In this document: one piece after another, positions 17,820 to 27,433 of the stretch
Numbering within the stretch: position 1 is the first letter of the stretch
Layout of the letters: each line of letters starts with the position of its first letter
Assembly: GCA_030041135.1 (NCBI GenBank)
Contig: JASHOL010000469.1
Span: 1 to 49,728, forward strand
Source: Streptosporangiaceae bacterium
GTDB taxonomy: Bacteria; Actinomycetota; Actinomycetes; Streptosporangiales; Streptosporangiaceae
Length of the DNA: 49,728 nt
Direction of reading: 5' to 3'
Notes under the pieces: model-generated
Databases searched by the model: none
The model's input: only the letters and a program-made list of their open reading frames with translations
Told to the model about the DNA's origin: nothing
Made by a program: the position numbers and the translations under genes

Positions 17820-18383
17820 ATGAGCAGTGCACGAGGGCGCCCGGCTGGCGAGAGCGGCCAGGCCTACGAGGAGACGGGCGAGTACCAGCAGACGGGCGCG
17901 TACTCGCAATCGGCCGGGCACTCGCCGTCGGGCGCGTACTCGGAGGAACGGCCATACCCCCCGGATACGCGGGAGGGCCGGTACACCGGCCAGCGCCGGG
18001 CCGAAGGCGCCGCGGGTGCGCTCGCCGGCACCATCCTGGCCGGCGCGCTGATGATCATCTCCGGCGCAATCGGCTTCCTGTACGGGCTGGCCATGGTCAT
18101 CAGGGGCCACTTCTTCGCCTTCCATAGCGGCTACGCCTACGCCTGGACGACACGGAATTGGGGCTTCGCAGAACTGATCCTCGGCGGACTCATCTTCTTC
18201 GCAGGCGTCTGCGTAATGCTCGGCATGACGTGGGCCCGCATCCTGGGGGTGATGCTCGCGGTGCTGAGCGCCGTCGCGGCCTTCCTGACGGTTCCCTTCT
18301 TCCCGGTGTGGTCGATCCTGGTCGTCGCCATCAACGTGTTCATCATCTGGGCGCTGGTGTACCCCCGGCGACACCTCGTCTGA
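17820..18383 (+). CDS. Four-TM integral membrane protein (DUF7144-like), polar Gly/Tyr/Ser-rich N-terminus
   Basis: GTILAGALMIISGAIGFLYGLAMV...WGFAELILGGLIFFAGVCVMLGMTWARILGVMLA. Confidence 0.75.
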   Translation: MSSARGRPAGESGQAYEETGEYQQTGAYSQSAGHSPSGAYSEERPYPPDTREGRYTGQRRAEGAAGALAGTILAGALMIISGAIGFLYGLAMVIRGHFFAFHSGYAYAWTTRNWGFAELILGGLIFFAGVCVMLGMTWARILGVMLAVLSAVAAFLTVPFFPVWSILVVAINVFIIWALVYPRRHLV

Positions 18384-18485
18384 CCAGCGGAGTTTCACGG
18401 CCACTGCTAATGGGCGGGCCTGGGGCCTTTGGGGGGAGGCCTCAGGCCGCCGCCCTCAGGGCAGCGCAAGCCGCGCGGGAAGCCG

Positions 18486-19442
18486 TCACCCGGAGAAATA
18501 GCGCCGCGGATTGGCCACGAGCATCGTCTCGATCTGCTGGTCGGTGACCCCGCGCTCGCGCAGCGCGGGCAGGACGTCATCGAAGATGTGCTCGAAGTGC
18601 CACCTCGGCGCGAACACTCCGATCGCCTCTGGCGGGAACCAGTCGATGTGGCAGGACGCATCGTGGGACAGCACCATGCTGGCGGCGTAACCGCGCTCGC
18701 ACAGCGCGGCCACGGTCTGAACGCGCTGGTCAAACGGCGTGACGATGTCGATTCCGAACCGGTCCATGCCGAGGAGGCAGCCGGAGTCGGCCATCTCGGT
18801 CAGGTAGTCCAGGTCGGTGGTGTCCCCGCTGTGGCCGAGCACGACGCGGCTCAGGTCGACACCTTCGCCGCGGAGGACCCGCAGCACATCTCTCCCGGTA
18901 TGCGATGCCGGGTGCGTGTGCACGGTGACCGGCGCCCGGGTCTCCTTGTGCGCCTGGCCGACCGCGCGCATGGCCCGCTCCACGCCCGGCGTCAGGCCCT
19001 GGTCGTCGATCGCGCACTTCAGGAAGGCCGCCTTGATGCCGGTGCCGGCGATCCCGGTTGTGATGTCACCGATGAACATCTGCGCCATCGGGTCGAGGTC
19101 GCCGGCGCGCGGCAGCCGGTACCTGAAGTAAAACGGCAGTTCGTTGTAGGTATACAGGCCGGTCGCGACGACGATATTCAGCGGCACGCCGTCGGCGACC
19201 CGGCGGATCCGGTGGATGTCGCGGCCGAGGCCGAGCACGGTGGGGTCGACGACCGTCCGGCAGCCCCGGTCGTAGAGCGCGGTCAGCTTGGCGATCGCGT
19301 CATCGACCCGCTCGGTCTCATTCCAGTCGCCCGGGTAGTTCGTTCTGACCTCCTCGTTCAGTATGAACACGTGCTCGTGCATGAGCGTCATGCCGAGCGA
19401 GTCGACGTCGACGGGGCCACGTACAGTCTCGACCAGTGCCAT
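18486..19442 (-). CDS. Phosphotriesterase family metal-dependent hydrolase
   Basis: [51 protein letters not shown]. Confidence 0.92.
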   Translation of the reverse strand: MALVETVRGPVDVDSLGMTLMHEHVFILNEEVRTNYPGDWNETERVDDAIAKLTALYDRGCRTVVDPTVLGLGRDIHRIRRVADGVPLNIVVATGLYTYNELPFYFRYRLPRAGDLDPMAQMFIGDITTGIAGTGIKAAFLKCAIDDQGLTPGVERAMRAVGQAHKETRAPVTVHTHPASHTGRDVLRVLRGEGVDLSRVVLGHSGDTTDLDYLTEMADSGCLLGMDRFGIDIVTPFDQRVQTVAALCERGYAASMVLSHDASCHIDWFPPEAIGVFAPRWHFEHIFDDVLPALRERGVTDQQIETMLVANPRRYFSG

Positions 19443-19465
19443 GGCCTGACCGTAGCGTGGGGACG

Positions 19466-19481
19466 TACCGACCGGTAGGTA
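19466..19481. promoter_or_regulatory. TetR-type operator candidate TACCGACCGGTAGGTA
   Basis: 16-nt near-perfect palindrome (7 of 8 pairs) between divergent genes. Confidence 0.55.
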
Positions 19482-19519
19482 GTCTTATCCGGACCCGCCA
19501 GGGCCGCAGGAGGCAGCAG

Positions 19520-20737
19520 ATGGACTTCGCATACGACGCTCGCACCGAGGAGCTCCGCGGCCAGCTCCAGGCGTACATAGACGAGCACATCCTCCCGGCC
19601 GAGAAGGTCTTCGAGGAGCAGGCGGCGCAGCTCGCCGACGAGGGTCGCGGCTGGGAGCGCCCGGCGGTCATGGAGGATCTGAAGGCCGAGGCCAGGCGGC
19701 AGGGCCTGTGGAACCTGTTCCTGGCCCACCACCCCGACGGTGCGGGCCTGACCAACCTCCAGTACGCGCCGCTGGCCGAGCTGAGCGGCCACTCGGGCAT
19801 CATCCCCGAGGCGCTCAACTGTGCTGCACCCGACACCGGGAACATGGAGGTGCTGGCCGAGTTCGGCACGAAGGAGCAGCAGGACCGCTGGCTAAGGCCG
19901 CTGCTGGATGGCGAGATCAGGTCCGCCTTCTGCATGACCGAGCCGGATGTGGCCTCCTCGGATGCCACCAACATCTCCACCAGCATCGTCCGCGACGGTG
20001 ACGTGTACGTGATCAACGGGCGCAAGTGGTGGTCGTCAGGCGCGATGGACCCGCGCTGCAAGATCCTTATCGTCATGGGCAAGAGCAACCCGGATGCCGA
20101 CCGGCACCGGCAGCAGACTCAGATCCTCGTGCCCAGCGACACGCCGGGCGTGAACATCGAGCGCGGCGTGCACGTGTTCGGCTACACCGACGGCACGCAC
20201 GGCGGGCACGCCGAGATCGAGTTCAGCGACGTCAGGGTCCCGGCCGCGAACGTGATCGCCGGAGAGGGAGAGGGCTTCGCGATCGCCCAGGCGCGCCTCG
20301 GTCCCGGCCGGATCCACCACTGCATGCGCCAGATCGGCGCGGCCGAGCGCGCGCTTGAGCTGATGTGCAGGCGCGTCACCGACCGGGTTGCCTGGGGCAA
20401 GCCGCTGGCCGAGCAGGGGGTCATCCAGGACTGGATCGCCGAGTCCAGGGTCCGGATCGAGCAGGCCAGGCTGCTGGTGCTGAAGACCGCCTGGCTGATG
20501 GATACGGTCGGCAACAAGGGCGCGCATACCGAGATCCAGGCCATCAAGATCGCGGTACCGCGAATGACGCAGTGGGTGCTCGACCGGGCCATTCAGGCCC
20601 ACGGCGCGGGCGGGGTCAGCCAGGACTTCCCGCTCGCGACGATGTGGGCGCACGCCAGGACGCTGCGGCTGGCCGACGGCCCGGACGAGGTCCACAAGCG
20701 CTCCCTGGCTTACAGGGAGCTCAAGAAATACCGGTAG
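19520..20737 (+). CDS. Acyl-CoA dehydrogenase
   Basis: [54 protein letters not shown] at 19520 with GGAGG upstream. Confidence 0.95.
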   Translation: MDFAYDARTEELRGQLQAYIDEHILPAEKVFEEQAAQLADEGRGWERPAVMEDLKAEARRQGLWNLFLAHHPDGAGLTNLQYAPLAELSGHSGIIPEALNCAAPDTGNMEVLAEFGTKEQQDRWLRPLLDGEIRSAFCMTEPDVASSDATNISTSIVRDGDVYVINGRKWWSSGAMDPRCKILIVMGKSNPDADRHRQQTQILVPSDTPGVNIERGVHVFGYTDGTHGGHAEIEFSDVRVPAANVIAGEGEGFAIAQARLGPGRIHHCMRQIGAAERALELMCRRVTDRVAWGKPLAEQGVIQDWIAESRVRIEQARLLVLKTAWLMDTVGNKGAHTEIQAIKIAVPRMTQWVLDRAIQAHGAGGVSQDFPLATMWAHARTLRLADGPDEVHKRSLAYRELKKYR

Positions 20738-20788
20738 CCCAACGGGCCATCGGAGTACACGGGGCAGAGCCCCGCGGAGGAGGAATAC

Positions 20789-21550
20789 ATGTCAGAGGCT
20801 TCCCAGCGAGTGGCCATCGTCACCGGCGGCGCGCGTGGCATCGGTGCCGGCACCGCCAGACGGCTGGCTGCCGACGGGCTGGCGGTCGCGGTCCTCGACC
20901 TGAAGGAAGGCGACAGTCAGGGCACCGTCGACGCGATCACGAGCGCAGGCGGCACCGCGCTGGCCGTGGGAGCCGACGTCAGCGACGCCGACCAGGTCGG
21001 GGCCGCGGTCGACAAGGTCGCGACCGAACTCGGCCCGCCGGTCGTCCTGGTCAACAACGCGGGCGTCATCAAGGACAACATGCTGTTCAAGATGACCGAC
21101 GACGACTGGGACACCGTGATCGGCGTCCACCTTCGCGGCTCGTTCCTTATGTCGCGCGCCTGCCAGAAGCACATGGTCGACGGCAGGTGGGGCCGGATCG
21201 TGAACCTGTCCTCCAGCTCAGCGCTCGGCAACCGCGGCCAGGCCAACTACTCCACGGCCAAGGCGGGCCTGCAGGGATTCACCAAGACGCTGGCCATCGA
21301 GCTCGGCCAGTTCGGTGTCACCGCGAACGCGGTCGCGCCCGGCTTCATCGCCACCGACATGACCGCGGCGACCGCGGCCAGGCTCGGCATCGGCTTCGAG
21401 GAGTTCCAGAAGGCCGCCGCCACGCAGATCCCGGTCCGCCGGGTCGGAACCCCCGATGACGTCGCGCACGTCACTTCGTTCCTGGTCAGCGAGGGCGCCG
21501 GCTTCGTGTCCGGCCAGGTGATCTACGTAGCAGGCGGACCGCTGTGCTAG
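20789..21550 (+). CDS. SDR-family oxidoreductase (FabG-like)
   Basis: VAIVTGGARGIGAGTARRLA, NNAG, YSTAKAGLQGFTKTLA. Confidence 0.94.
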   Translation: MSEASQRVAIVTGGARGIGAGTARRLAADGLAVAVLDLKEGDSQGTVDAITSAGGTALAVGADVSDADQVGAAVDKVATELGPPVVLVNNAGVIKDNMLFKMTDDDWDTVIGVHLRGSFLMSRACQKHMVDGRWGRIVNLSSSSALGNRGQANYSTAKAGLQGFTKTLAIELGQFGVTANAVAPGFIATDMTAATAARLGIGFEEFQKAAATQIPVRRVGTPDDVAHVTSFLVSEGAGFVSGQVIYVAGGPLC

Positions 21551-22752
21551 ATGATGCAGCGCTAGACGGCGCGAAGGTCACCGCGGACGACCTGCGTGCG
21601 CAGGTCGCCGAGTTCCTGGCCGGTCATGACCCGGAGATCACCGGCCGGCAGGAGTTCCTGAACGCCCGGTTCGATGCGGGCCTCGCGTGGGTGCATTACC
21701 CTGCGGGCCTGGGTGGCCAGGGCCTGCCTCGTTCCCTCCAGACCGTCGTTGATCGGGCGTTCAACGATGCGCACGCGCCAACCAACCGCCCGGAGCGGAA
21801 CGGAATCGGCCTTGGCATGGCCGGGCCCACGATCCTGGCGCACGGCACGGCTGAGCAGAAAGAGCGCTGGCTGCGGCCGCTGTGGACCGGCGAGGAGATC
21901 TGGTGCCAGCTGTTCAGCGAGCCGGGAGCCGGGTCCGACCTGGCGGGCCTGTCCACCAGGGCGCTGCGCGACGGCGACGACTGGGTGGTGAACGGTCAGA
22001 AGGTCTGGACCTCCTCGGCTCACATGGCCAAGCGCGGACTCCTGGTCGCCAGGACCGATCCCGACCAGCCCAAGCACCAGGGGCTGACGTACTTCGCCCT
22101 GGACATGAAGCAGCCGGGAGTCGAGGTCAGGCCGCTACGCCAGATTACCGGCGAGGCGGAGTTCAACGAGGTCTTCATGACCGACGCCCGGGTCGCCGAC
22201 GCCGATCGCATCGGCGGGGTGGGCGAGGGCTGGCAGGTGTCGATGGCCACGCTGATGAACGAGCGCGTGTCCATCGGGGGGAACGCGCTGCCGCGTGAGG
22301 GCGGCATGATCGCCTCGGCGGCTCGCACCTGGCGCGAACACCCCGAACTCCGGACGCCGGGCTTGCATGACCGCCTGCTCCGGCTCTGGGCAGATGCCGA
22401 GGTGGCCAGGATCGCGGGCGCCCGGCTGCGCCAGTCGCTCGCCGCCGGGCAGCCGGGCCCCGAAGGGTCAGCCGCCAAGCTGGTGTTCGCCCGGTTGAAC
22501 CAGGAGGTCTCCGAGTTCGAAGTCGAGCTGGCCGGAGCGGACGGACTGTTGTACGACGACTGGACCATGCGCAGGCCAGAAGGCGCCAACTTCTTCGGCC
22601 GCAACCCCGACTACCGGTTCCTGCGGGCCAAGGGCAACTCGATCGAGGGCGGTACCTCGGAGGTCCTGCGCAACATCATCGCCGAGCGGGTGCTCGGGTT
22701 GCCGAAGGAGGCCAGGGTGGATACCGGGCCGTGGAAGGACCTGCCCCGGTGA
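21544..22752 (+). CDS. Acyl-CoA dehydrogenase (FadE29/34-like)
   Basis: QLFSEPGAGSDLAGLSTRA, GNSIEGGTSEVLRNIIAERVLGLP; GTG start overlapping upstream stop. Confidence 0.92.
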   Translation: MLDDAALDGAKVTADDLRAQVAEFLAGHDPEITGRQEFLNARFDAGLAWVHYPAGLGGQGLPRSLQTVVDRAFNDAHAPTNRPERNGIGLGMAGPTILAHGTAEQKERWLRPLWTGEEIWCQLFSEPGAGSDLAGLSTRALRDGDDWVVNGQKVWTSSAHMAKRGLLVARTDPDQPKHQGLTYFALDMKQPGVEVRPLRQITGEAEFNEVFMTDARVADADRIGGVGEGWQVSMATLMNERVSIGGNALPREGGMIASAARTWREHPELRTPGLHDRLLRLWADAEVARIAGARLRQSLAAGQPGPEGSAAKLVFARLNQEVSEFEVELAGADGLLYDDWTMRRPEGANFFGRNPDYRFLRAKGNSIEGGTSEVLRNIIAERVLGLPKEARVDTGPWKDLPR

Positions 22753-22805
22753 GTGAGCTAGCCCCCGTGACTGAGGTAACCCCCGTGATTGAGATAACAC
22801 AGTGA
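22749..22805 (+). other. 18-codon micro-ORF of three hexapeptide repeats (VSELAP VTEVTP VIEITQ*), overlapping neighbours at both ends
   Basis: Three 18-nt units GTGAnTGAGnTAnCCCC; start overlaps upstream TGA, stop overlaps downstream GTG. Confidence 0.5.
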
Positions 22806-24007
22806 GCGAGACCGTGAACGCGACCCCCGCCAACCTGGGACCAGGCGCGAGCGGGAAGAACCGCGGCACCCGGACCGCTGACCTGCTCTACGGCGACACC
22901 GAGACGGAGCTGCGGGGTGCCGTCCGGGCGGTGCTGGAGGATAAGGCGACCTGGCGGGACGTGCTGGCCAGGACCGAAACCCCGCAGACGTATGACGACA
23001 AGCTGTGGCGGACGCTCGCGGCCGACATCGGGGTCGCCGGGCTACTAATCCCGGAGTCGCTGGGCGGTGCTGGTGCCTCCTACCGCGAGGCGGCAGTCGT
23101 GGCTGAGGAGATCGGCCGGGCTGTCGCGCCCGTTCCCTTCCTGGGCAGTGCCGTGATGGCAACCACCGCGCTGTGCGCCTGCGGTGACACGGCGCTGCTG
23201 CCGGAACTGGCCGGCGGCGGGGCGACGGCGGCGCTGGCGGTGCCGTTTGCGGCGGGAACGCGGGCCAAGCCGGTGCCGACCGTCAGGCTGGACGCTCCCG
23301 AGGCCGGGGACGGCCCTGGGGACTACCGGCTTACCGGCGTGATCACCGGACTGGCCGACGCGCTGCCCGCGGACCTGCTGATCGTACCGGCCGACAGCGT
23401 GCCGTATGGCCTGTACACGGTCCGGGTCAGCTCGCCGGGTGTCGGCAAGCGGCCGCTGACCTCCCTGGACATGACCCGGCAGCTGTGCGAGGTCCGGCTC
23501 GAGCAGGCGCCGGCGCGGGGCCTGGCCTCGGGAAAGCAGGCCGAGGACGCCGTCGCCGCGGCGCTGCTCGCCGGGGCCGGCCTGCTGGCCTGCGAGCAGT
23601 TCGGCCTGGCCGAGCGGTGCCTGGACACGACCGTCGCCTACGTCAAGGAGCGCAGCCAGTTCGCGCGGCCAATCGGCAGCTTCCAGGCGATCAAGCACCG
23701 GCTGGCCGACTTGTGGGTGTCGGTGACGCAGTGCCGGGCGGCGGCCCGGTACGCGGCCGACTGGCTGGCCGCCGGGTTCGGCCCGGAGACCACCCTCGCC
23801 GTGGCGCTGGCCAAGGCGGCCTGCTCCGACACCGCGCTCAAGGCCGCTCAGGAGATGATCCAGCTCCACGGCGGGATCGGGTTCACGTGGGAGCACCCGG
23901 CGCACCTGTACCTCAAGCGGGCCAAGGCCGACTCGCTCGCGCTCGGCACCGCCGACGCGCACCGGGCGTCGCTGGACGTGCTGGCCAACCTGCCAGGACC
24001 TGAGTAA
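22802..24007 (+). CDS. Acyl-CoA dehydrogenase (FadE28-like partner subunit)
   Basis: LGGAGASYREAAVVAEEIGRAV, MIQLHGGIGFTWEHPAHLYLKRAK; GTG start. Confidence 0.92.
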   Translation: MSETVNATPANLGPGASGKNRGTRTADLLYGDTETELRGAVRAVLEDKATWRDVLARTETPQTYDDKLWRTLAADIGVAGLLIPESLGGAGASYREAAVVAEEIGRAVAPVPFLGSAVMATTALCACGDTALLPELAGGGATAALAVPFAAGTRAKPVPTVRLDAPEAGDGPGDYRLTGVITGLADALPADLLIVPADSVPYGLYTVRVSSPGVGKRPLTSLDMTRQLCEVRLEQAPARGLASGKQAEDAVAAALLAGAGLLACEQFGLAERCLDTTVAYVKERSQFARPIGSFQAIKHRLADLWVSVTQCRAAARYAADWLAAGFGPETTLAVALAKAACSDTALKAAQEMIQLHGGIGFTWEHPAHLYLKRAKADSLALGTADAHRASLDVLANLPGPE

Positions 24008-24786
24008 TGCAGACCCTCAGCCGCGCCGGGGCCGTCGTCACCGGTGCTGGCAGCGGCATCGGCGCGGCGCTGGCCCGGCGGCTGTCGGGTGAGGGCGCCA
24101 GGGTCGTGGTGAACGACATCGACGCGGCGGCCGCCGCTGCCGTTGCGTCGTCCTGTGCCGGAGACGCCGTCCCGATCGGCGGAGACGCGGCGAGCGAGGC
24201 GGGTGTGGCTCGGCTGATCGGGGAGGCCAGGCGGGAACTCGGCGAGATCGACCTGTACTGTGCCAATGCCGGGATCGCCAGGGCTGGCGGTCCTGAGGCC
24301 TCAGAGGCCGACTGGGCCGACTCCTGGAACGTCAACGTGATGGCCCACGTCCGGGCGGCTCGCCTGCTGGTGCCGGCCTGGCTGGAGCGGGGGAGCGGGC
24401 ACCTGATCTGCACGGTCTCCGCGGCCGGACTGCTGGCCATGCCGGGCACGGCGCCGTATTCCGTGACCAAGCACGCGGCGCTGGCGTTCGCGGAGTGGAT
24501 GGCCTTCACCTATCGCCACCGCGGGATCACGGTGCAGGCCGTCTGCCCGCTCGGAGTGAAGACACCGATGCTCCCTGGTCCTGGTGAGCCAGGCTTCAAG
24601 CTGCTCGGCGAGGCGGCAATCTCGCCGGAAGAAGTGGCCGGCGCGGTAGTGGCCGGAATTGCCGACGGCCGGTTCCTGATCCTTCCGCATCCGGAGGTGG
24701 CCGGCATGTACGCGGGGCGGGCGTCCGATCCTGATCACTGGCGGGATGCCATGAGCAAGATCCAGCAGTTCCTCGAGGCGCCCTAG
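24007..24786 (+). CDS. SDR-family oxidoreductase
   Basis: AVVTGAGSGIGAALARRLSGEGARVVVNDI, YSVTKHAALAFAEWMA. Confidence 0.93.
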   Translation: MQTLSRAGAVVTGAGSGIGAALARRLSGEGARVVVNDIDAAAAAAVASSCAGDAVPIGGDAASEAGVARLIGEARRELGEIDLYCANAGIARAGGPEASEADWADSWNVNVMAHVRAARLLVPAWLERGSGHLICTVSAAGLLAMPGTAPYSVTKHAALAFAEWMAFTYRHRGITVQAVCPLGVKTPMLPGPGEPGFKLLGEAAISPEEVAGAVVAGIADGRFLILPHPEVAGMYAGRASDPDHWRDAMSKIQQFLEAP

Positions 24787-25328
24787 GCCTGCCATGCCGG
24801 CCATTGCGAGATAGTGCCGCTGGGGCCGCCCTGAACGCGTATGTAAGCCTGATAGGTACGCGCCGTAAAAAGATGCTCCCCAGTCATACAAGTCCCTGGC
24901 GTTGTCATTAACCTTGAGTGCGCCGAGATGCGCGGTCGGAACGCCCTTGACCGGCACAGGAGCACGCACAGCTAACGCGGACGCCATAGCTGGACTGAAC
25001 GCAGCAATCGTTGCAGCGGCCCGATGTCGGCACCTCCAGAAGCCGGGTCCCCCGGAGCCGGGTCGGGCTAGGCTACGTTCTGTCGAATGCGCCAAATGCC
25101 GCAAAGAGGTTGCGCAGGTGGCCGTAGCACGAGCAAACTGGCCGAGATAACCAGGCGATAGTCTGGCGGAAAACATGGTTATGACCTGGGCAGACGTAAG
25201 TCAGGCGGGCAGTTCTGAAAGCGCCAGCACCTGGTTAGATGGGCGAGGGGAGCGTGTTCACAGGCACCGCGCTCCGCAGGGTGACACCGGCTAGCCCAGC
25301 AGCTGAGGAGATCATCGGGGCCGTCATC

Positions 25329-25868
25329 ATGTCAGACACGGACGCAGTAGTCAGCCAGGAGCAGGCTGTACCCGACGCCCCCGCGGTGGCCGGGCCCTCG
25401 CCTGTCGCGCCTGGCATGCCCGCGCCCGCTGTGCCCGCGCCCGCGGCCTCCGCGCCGATGGCTCAGCGGCCGAGCCTGACCGGGATGATCCACCACGTGG
25501 AGCTCTGGGTGCCCGATCTCGACCGGGCGATCGTCAGCTGGGGCTGGCTGCTCGGCGCACTCGGATACCGGCTGTACCAGGACTGGCCCGGCGGCCGGAG
25601 CTGGGGAGCGGGGAACTGCTACATCGTGGTTGAGCAGTCGCCGGCCCGCACCGCCAGCCGGCACGACCGACTCCGGCCCGGCCTTAACCACCTGGCCTTC
25701 TTCGCGGCGGATCGCGCGCACGTGGACGAGCTTGTCGCCGAGGCGCTGCTGCACGGCTGGAAACTGATGTTCACCGACAAGCACCCCTATGCTGGCGGAG
25801 AGCATCACTACGCGGCGTACCTAGAAAACTACGACGGCTACGAGGTGGAACTAGTCGCCGCGGAGTAG
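25329..25868 (+). CDS. VOC / glyoxalase-like protein with Pro/Ala-rich N-terminus
   Basis: MIHHVELWVPDLDRAIVSWGWLLGALGYRLYQDWPGGRSW, GLNHLAFFA, YAAYLENYDGYEVELVA. Confidence 0.9.
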   Translation: MSDTDAVVSQEQAVPDAPAVAGPSPVAPGMPAPAVPAPAASAPMAQRPSLTGMIHHVELWVPDLDRAIVSWGWLLGALGYRLYQDWPGGRSWGAGNCYIVVEQSPARTASRHDRLRPGLNHLAFFAADRAHVDELVAEALLHGWKLMFTDKHPYAGGEHHYAAYLENYDGYEVELVAAE

Positions 25869-25883
25869 ATCAGTGCTCGGTTG

Positions 25884-26195
25884 TCACATCGTTCCCGTCG
25901 GTTCCTGGCCCCCGGCGCGCTCGACCGGACGTCGCATGAAGTAGCACATCATGTTGTCGCCCATGCCGACGCCCTCAATCGGCCTGATCAGGTCGTTGAT
26001 CCACGCCGCGCACGCGGACCGCTCGCCGCGGTCGCTCACGATCCAGCCGTCGGCGCCCATGACGTTCGCGGCGCGCAGCAGGCTGTGTACGCCGTCAAGC
26101 ACGCGTGACTTCGATCCGTCGGTCACCACACACGCCGCGGGCGCGGGCCCGACCGTATGCACCACGTATATGTATCCGTACTCCCAGGCGGTCAT
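25884..26195 (-). CDS. Hypothetical small protein
   Basis: 103-aa ORF with balanced composition (MTAWEYGYIYVVHTVGPAPAACVV...DGWIVSDRG) and no better competing ORF. Confidence 0.6.
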   Translation of the reverse strand: MTAWEYGYIYVVHTVGPAPAACVVTDGSKSRVLDGVHSLLRAANVMGADGWIVSDRGERSACAAWINDLIRPIEGVGMGDNMMCYFMRRPVERAGGQEPTGTM

Positions 26196-26413
26196 CAGCT
26201 CGTACTCCTCGGTATGGCGCTCAGGCAGGCCGCGGGTTCAGATCATCACAGTTAACCGACGGTCGGGAAGACTTGACGGCGTAGGACATCGACGATGGCA
26301 GCTAGCCGACCGAGGCCCGGCTGTCCGCCGCGCGACCGCCCGCACTTCACGGGCTGCCCCGCTCGCGGCTTCCAGTACAGTACGGGGCTGGACCGCGCAA
26401 GTGAGGGAGACCA

Positions 26414-27379
26414 GTGGAGACCAGGACGGAACTGTACCCGCCGACCGAGCCTTACGACTGCGGCATGCTCGATGTCGGCGACGGGCAGTTGGTCTACTGG
26501 GAGGCGCGCGGCAACCCCGAAGGCAAGCCGGCCCTGTTCGTGCACGGCGGGCCAGGGCAGGGGTGCACGCCGAGCATGGGGCGCGCCTTCGACCCTGACC
26601 GCTACCGGATCGTACTGTTCGACCAGCGCGGCTGCGGCCGTAGCACCCCGAACGTCAGCGATCCGGCCGTGGATTTGCAGACCAACACTACCGATTTCCT
26701 GGTCGATGACATGGAGCAGCTGCGGGAGCACCTGGGGATCAACCGCTGGCTGCTGTGCGGTGGCTCGTGGGGCTCGACGTTGATCCTGGCCTATGCGGAG
26801 CGCCATCCCGAGCGCGTGACCGAGATCGTGATCTCTGCCGTGACGACCTCTCGCCGATCGGAGATCGACTGGCTGTACCGTGGAGCCGGGCGGTTCTTCC
26901 CTGGCGAGTGGGACCAGTTCCGGGCCGGAGTCCCCGAGGCGGACCGCCACGAGAACCTCCTCGTTGCTTACGGTCGCCGGCTCGCCGATCCCGATCCGGC
27001 GGTCCGGTACGAGGCCGCCAGCAACTGGATGGCATGGGAAGACGCAGTGCTGTCGCTTGAACCGAATGCCAGAGCGTCGTCGGAGGGGCCGCCAACCGAT
27101 GCCATGGTGGCCTTCGCCAGGCTCTGTGCGCACTACTACTCCCACGCGGCTTGGCTGGAGGAGGGTGAGTTGATCCACTGCGCAGGCCGCCTGGCCGGCA
27201 TTCCGGGCGTGCTCATCCACGGCCGCCTCGACCTGAGCTGCCCGCTGGACACCGCCTGGGAGCTGGCTCACGCCTGGCCTGACGCCGAACTCATCGCGCC
27301 GGCCGACTCAGGCCACCGGGGCAGCGTGACCAAGCGACTGCTCTTGCTGGCTGCACTGGACAAGTTCGGCCCGCAGTAG
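26414..27379 (+). CDS. pip: Prolyl aminopeptidase (proline iminopeptidase)
   Basis: LFVHGGPGQGCTPSMGRAFDPDRYRIVLFDQRGCGRSTP, GGSWGSTLILAYAERHPE. Confidence 0.92.
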   Translation: METRTELYPPTEPYDCGMLDVGDGQLVYWEARGNPEGKPALFVHGGPGQGCTPSMGRAFDPDRYRIVLFDQRGCGRSTPNVSDPAVDLQTNTTDFLVDDMEQLREHLGINRWLLCGGSWGSTLILAYAERHPERVTEIVISAVTTSRRSEIDWLYRGAGRFFPGEWDQFRAGVPEADRHENLLVAYGRRLADPDPAVRYEAASNWMAWEDAVLSLEPNARASSEGPPTDAMVAFARLCAHYYSHAAWLEEGELIHCAGRLAGIPGVLIHGRLDLSCPLDTAWELAHAWPDAELIAPADSGHRGSVTKRLLLLAALDKFGPQ

Positions 27380-27433
27380 CCGGCCGCAGCCCACGGTTGC
27401 AGCCCCGCCGCGGGACCACGCTACGGTGGCGTC

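Noticed and set aside
18399-18480. GGCCT/AGGCC runs between convergent genes as a strong terminator
   Set aside because: Only about 5-bp stems with competing pairings; not convincing.
25147-25182. ATAACCA...TGGTTAT 7-bp inverted repeat upstream of the VOC gene
   Set aside because: Short arms with a 22-nt gap; chance occurrence is plausible.
24787-25238. Possible minus-strand secreted protein or pseudogene (…VKGVPTAHLGALKVNDNARDLYDWGASFYGAYL…; YQAYIRVQGGPSGTISQW in another frame)
   Set aside because: Slightly AT-richer intergenic stretch with suggestive fragments in two frames, but no recognisable family or clean start. Needs BLASTx before calling.
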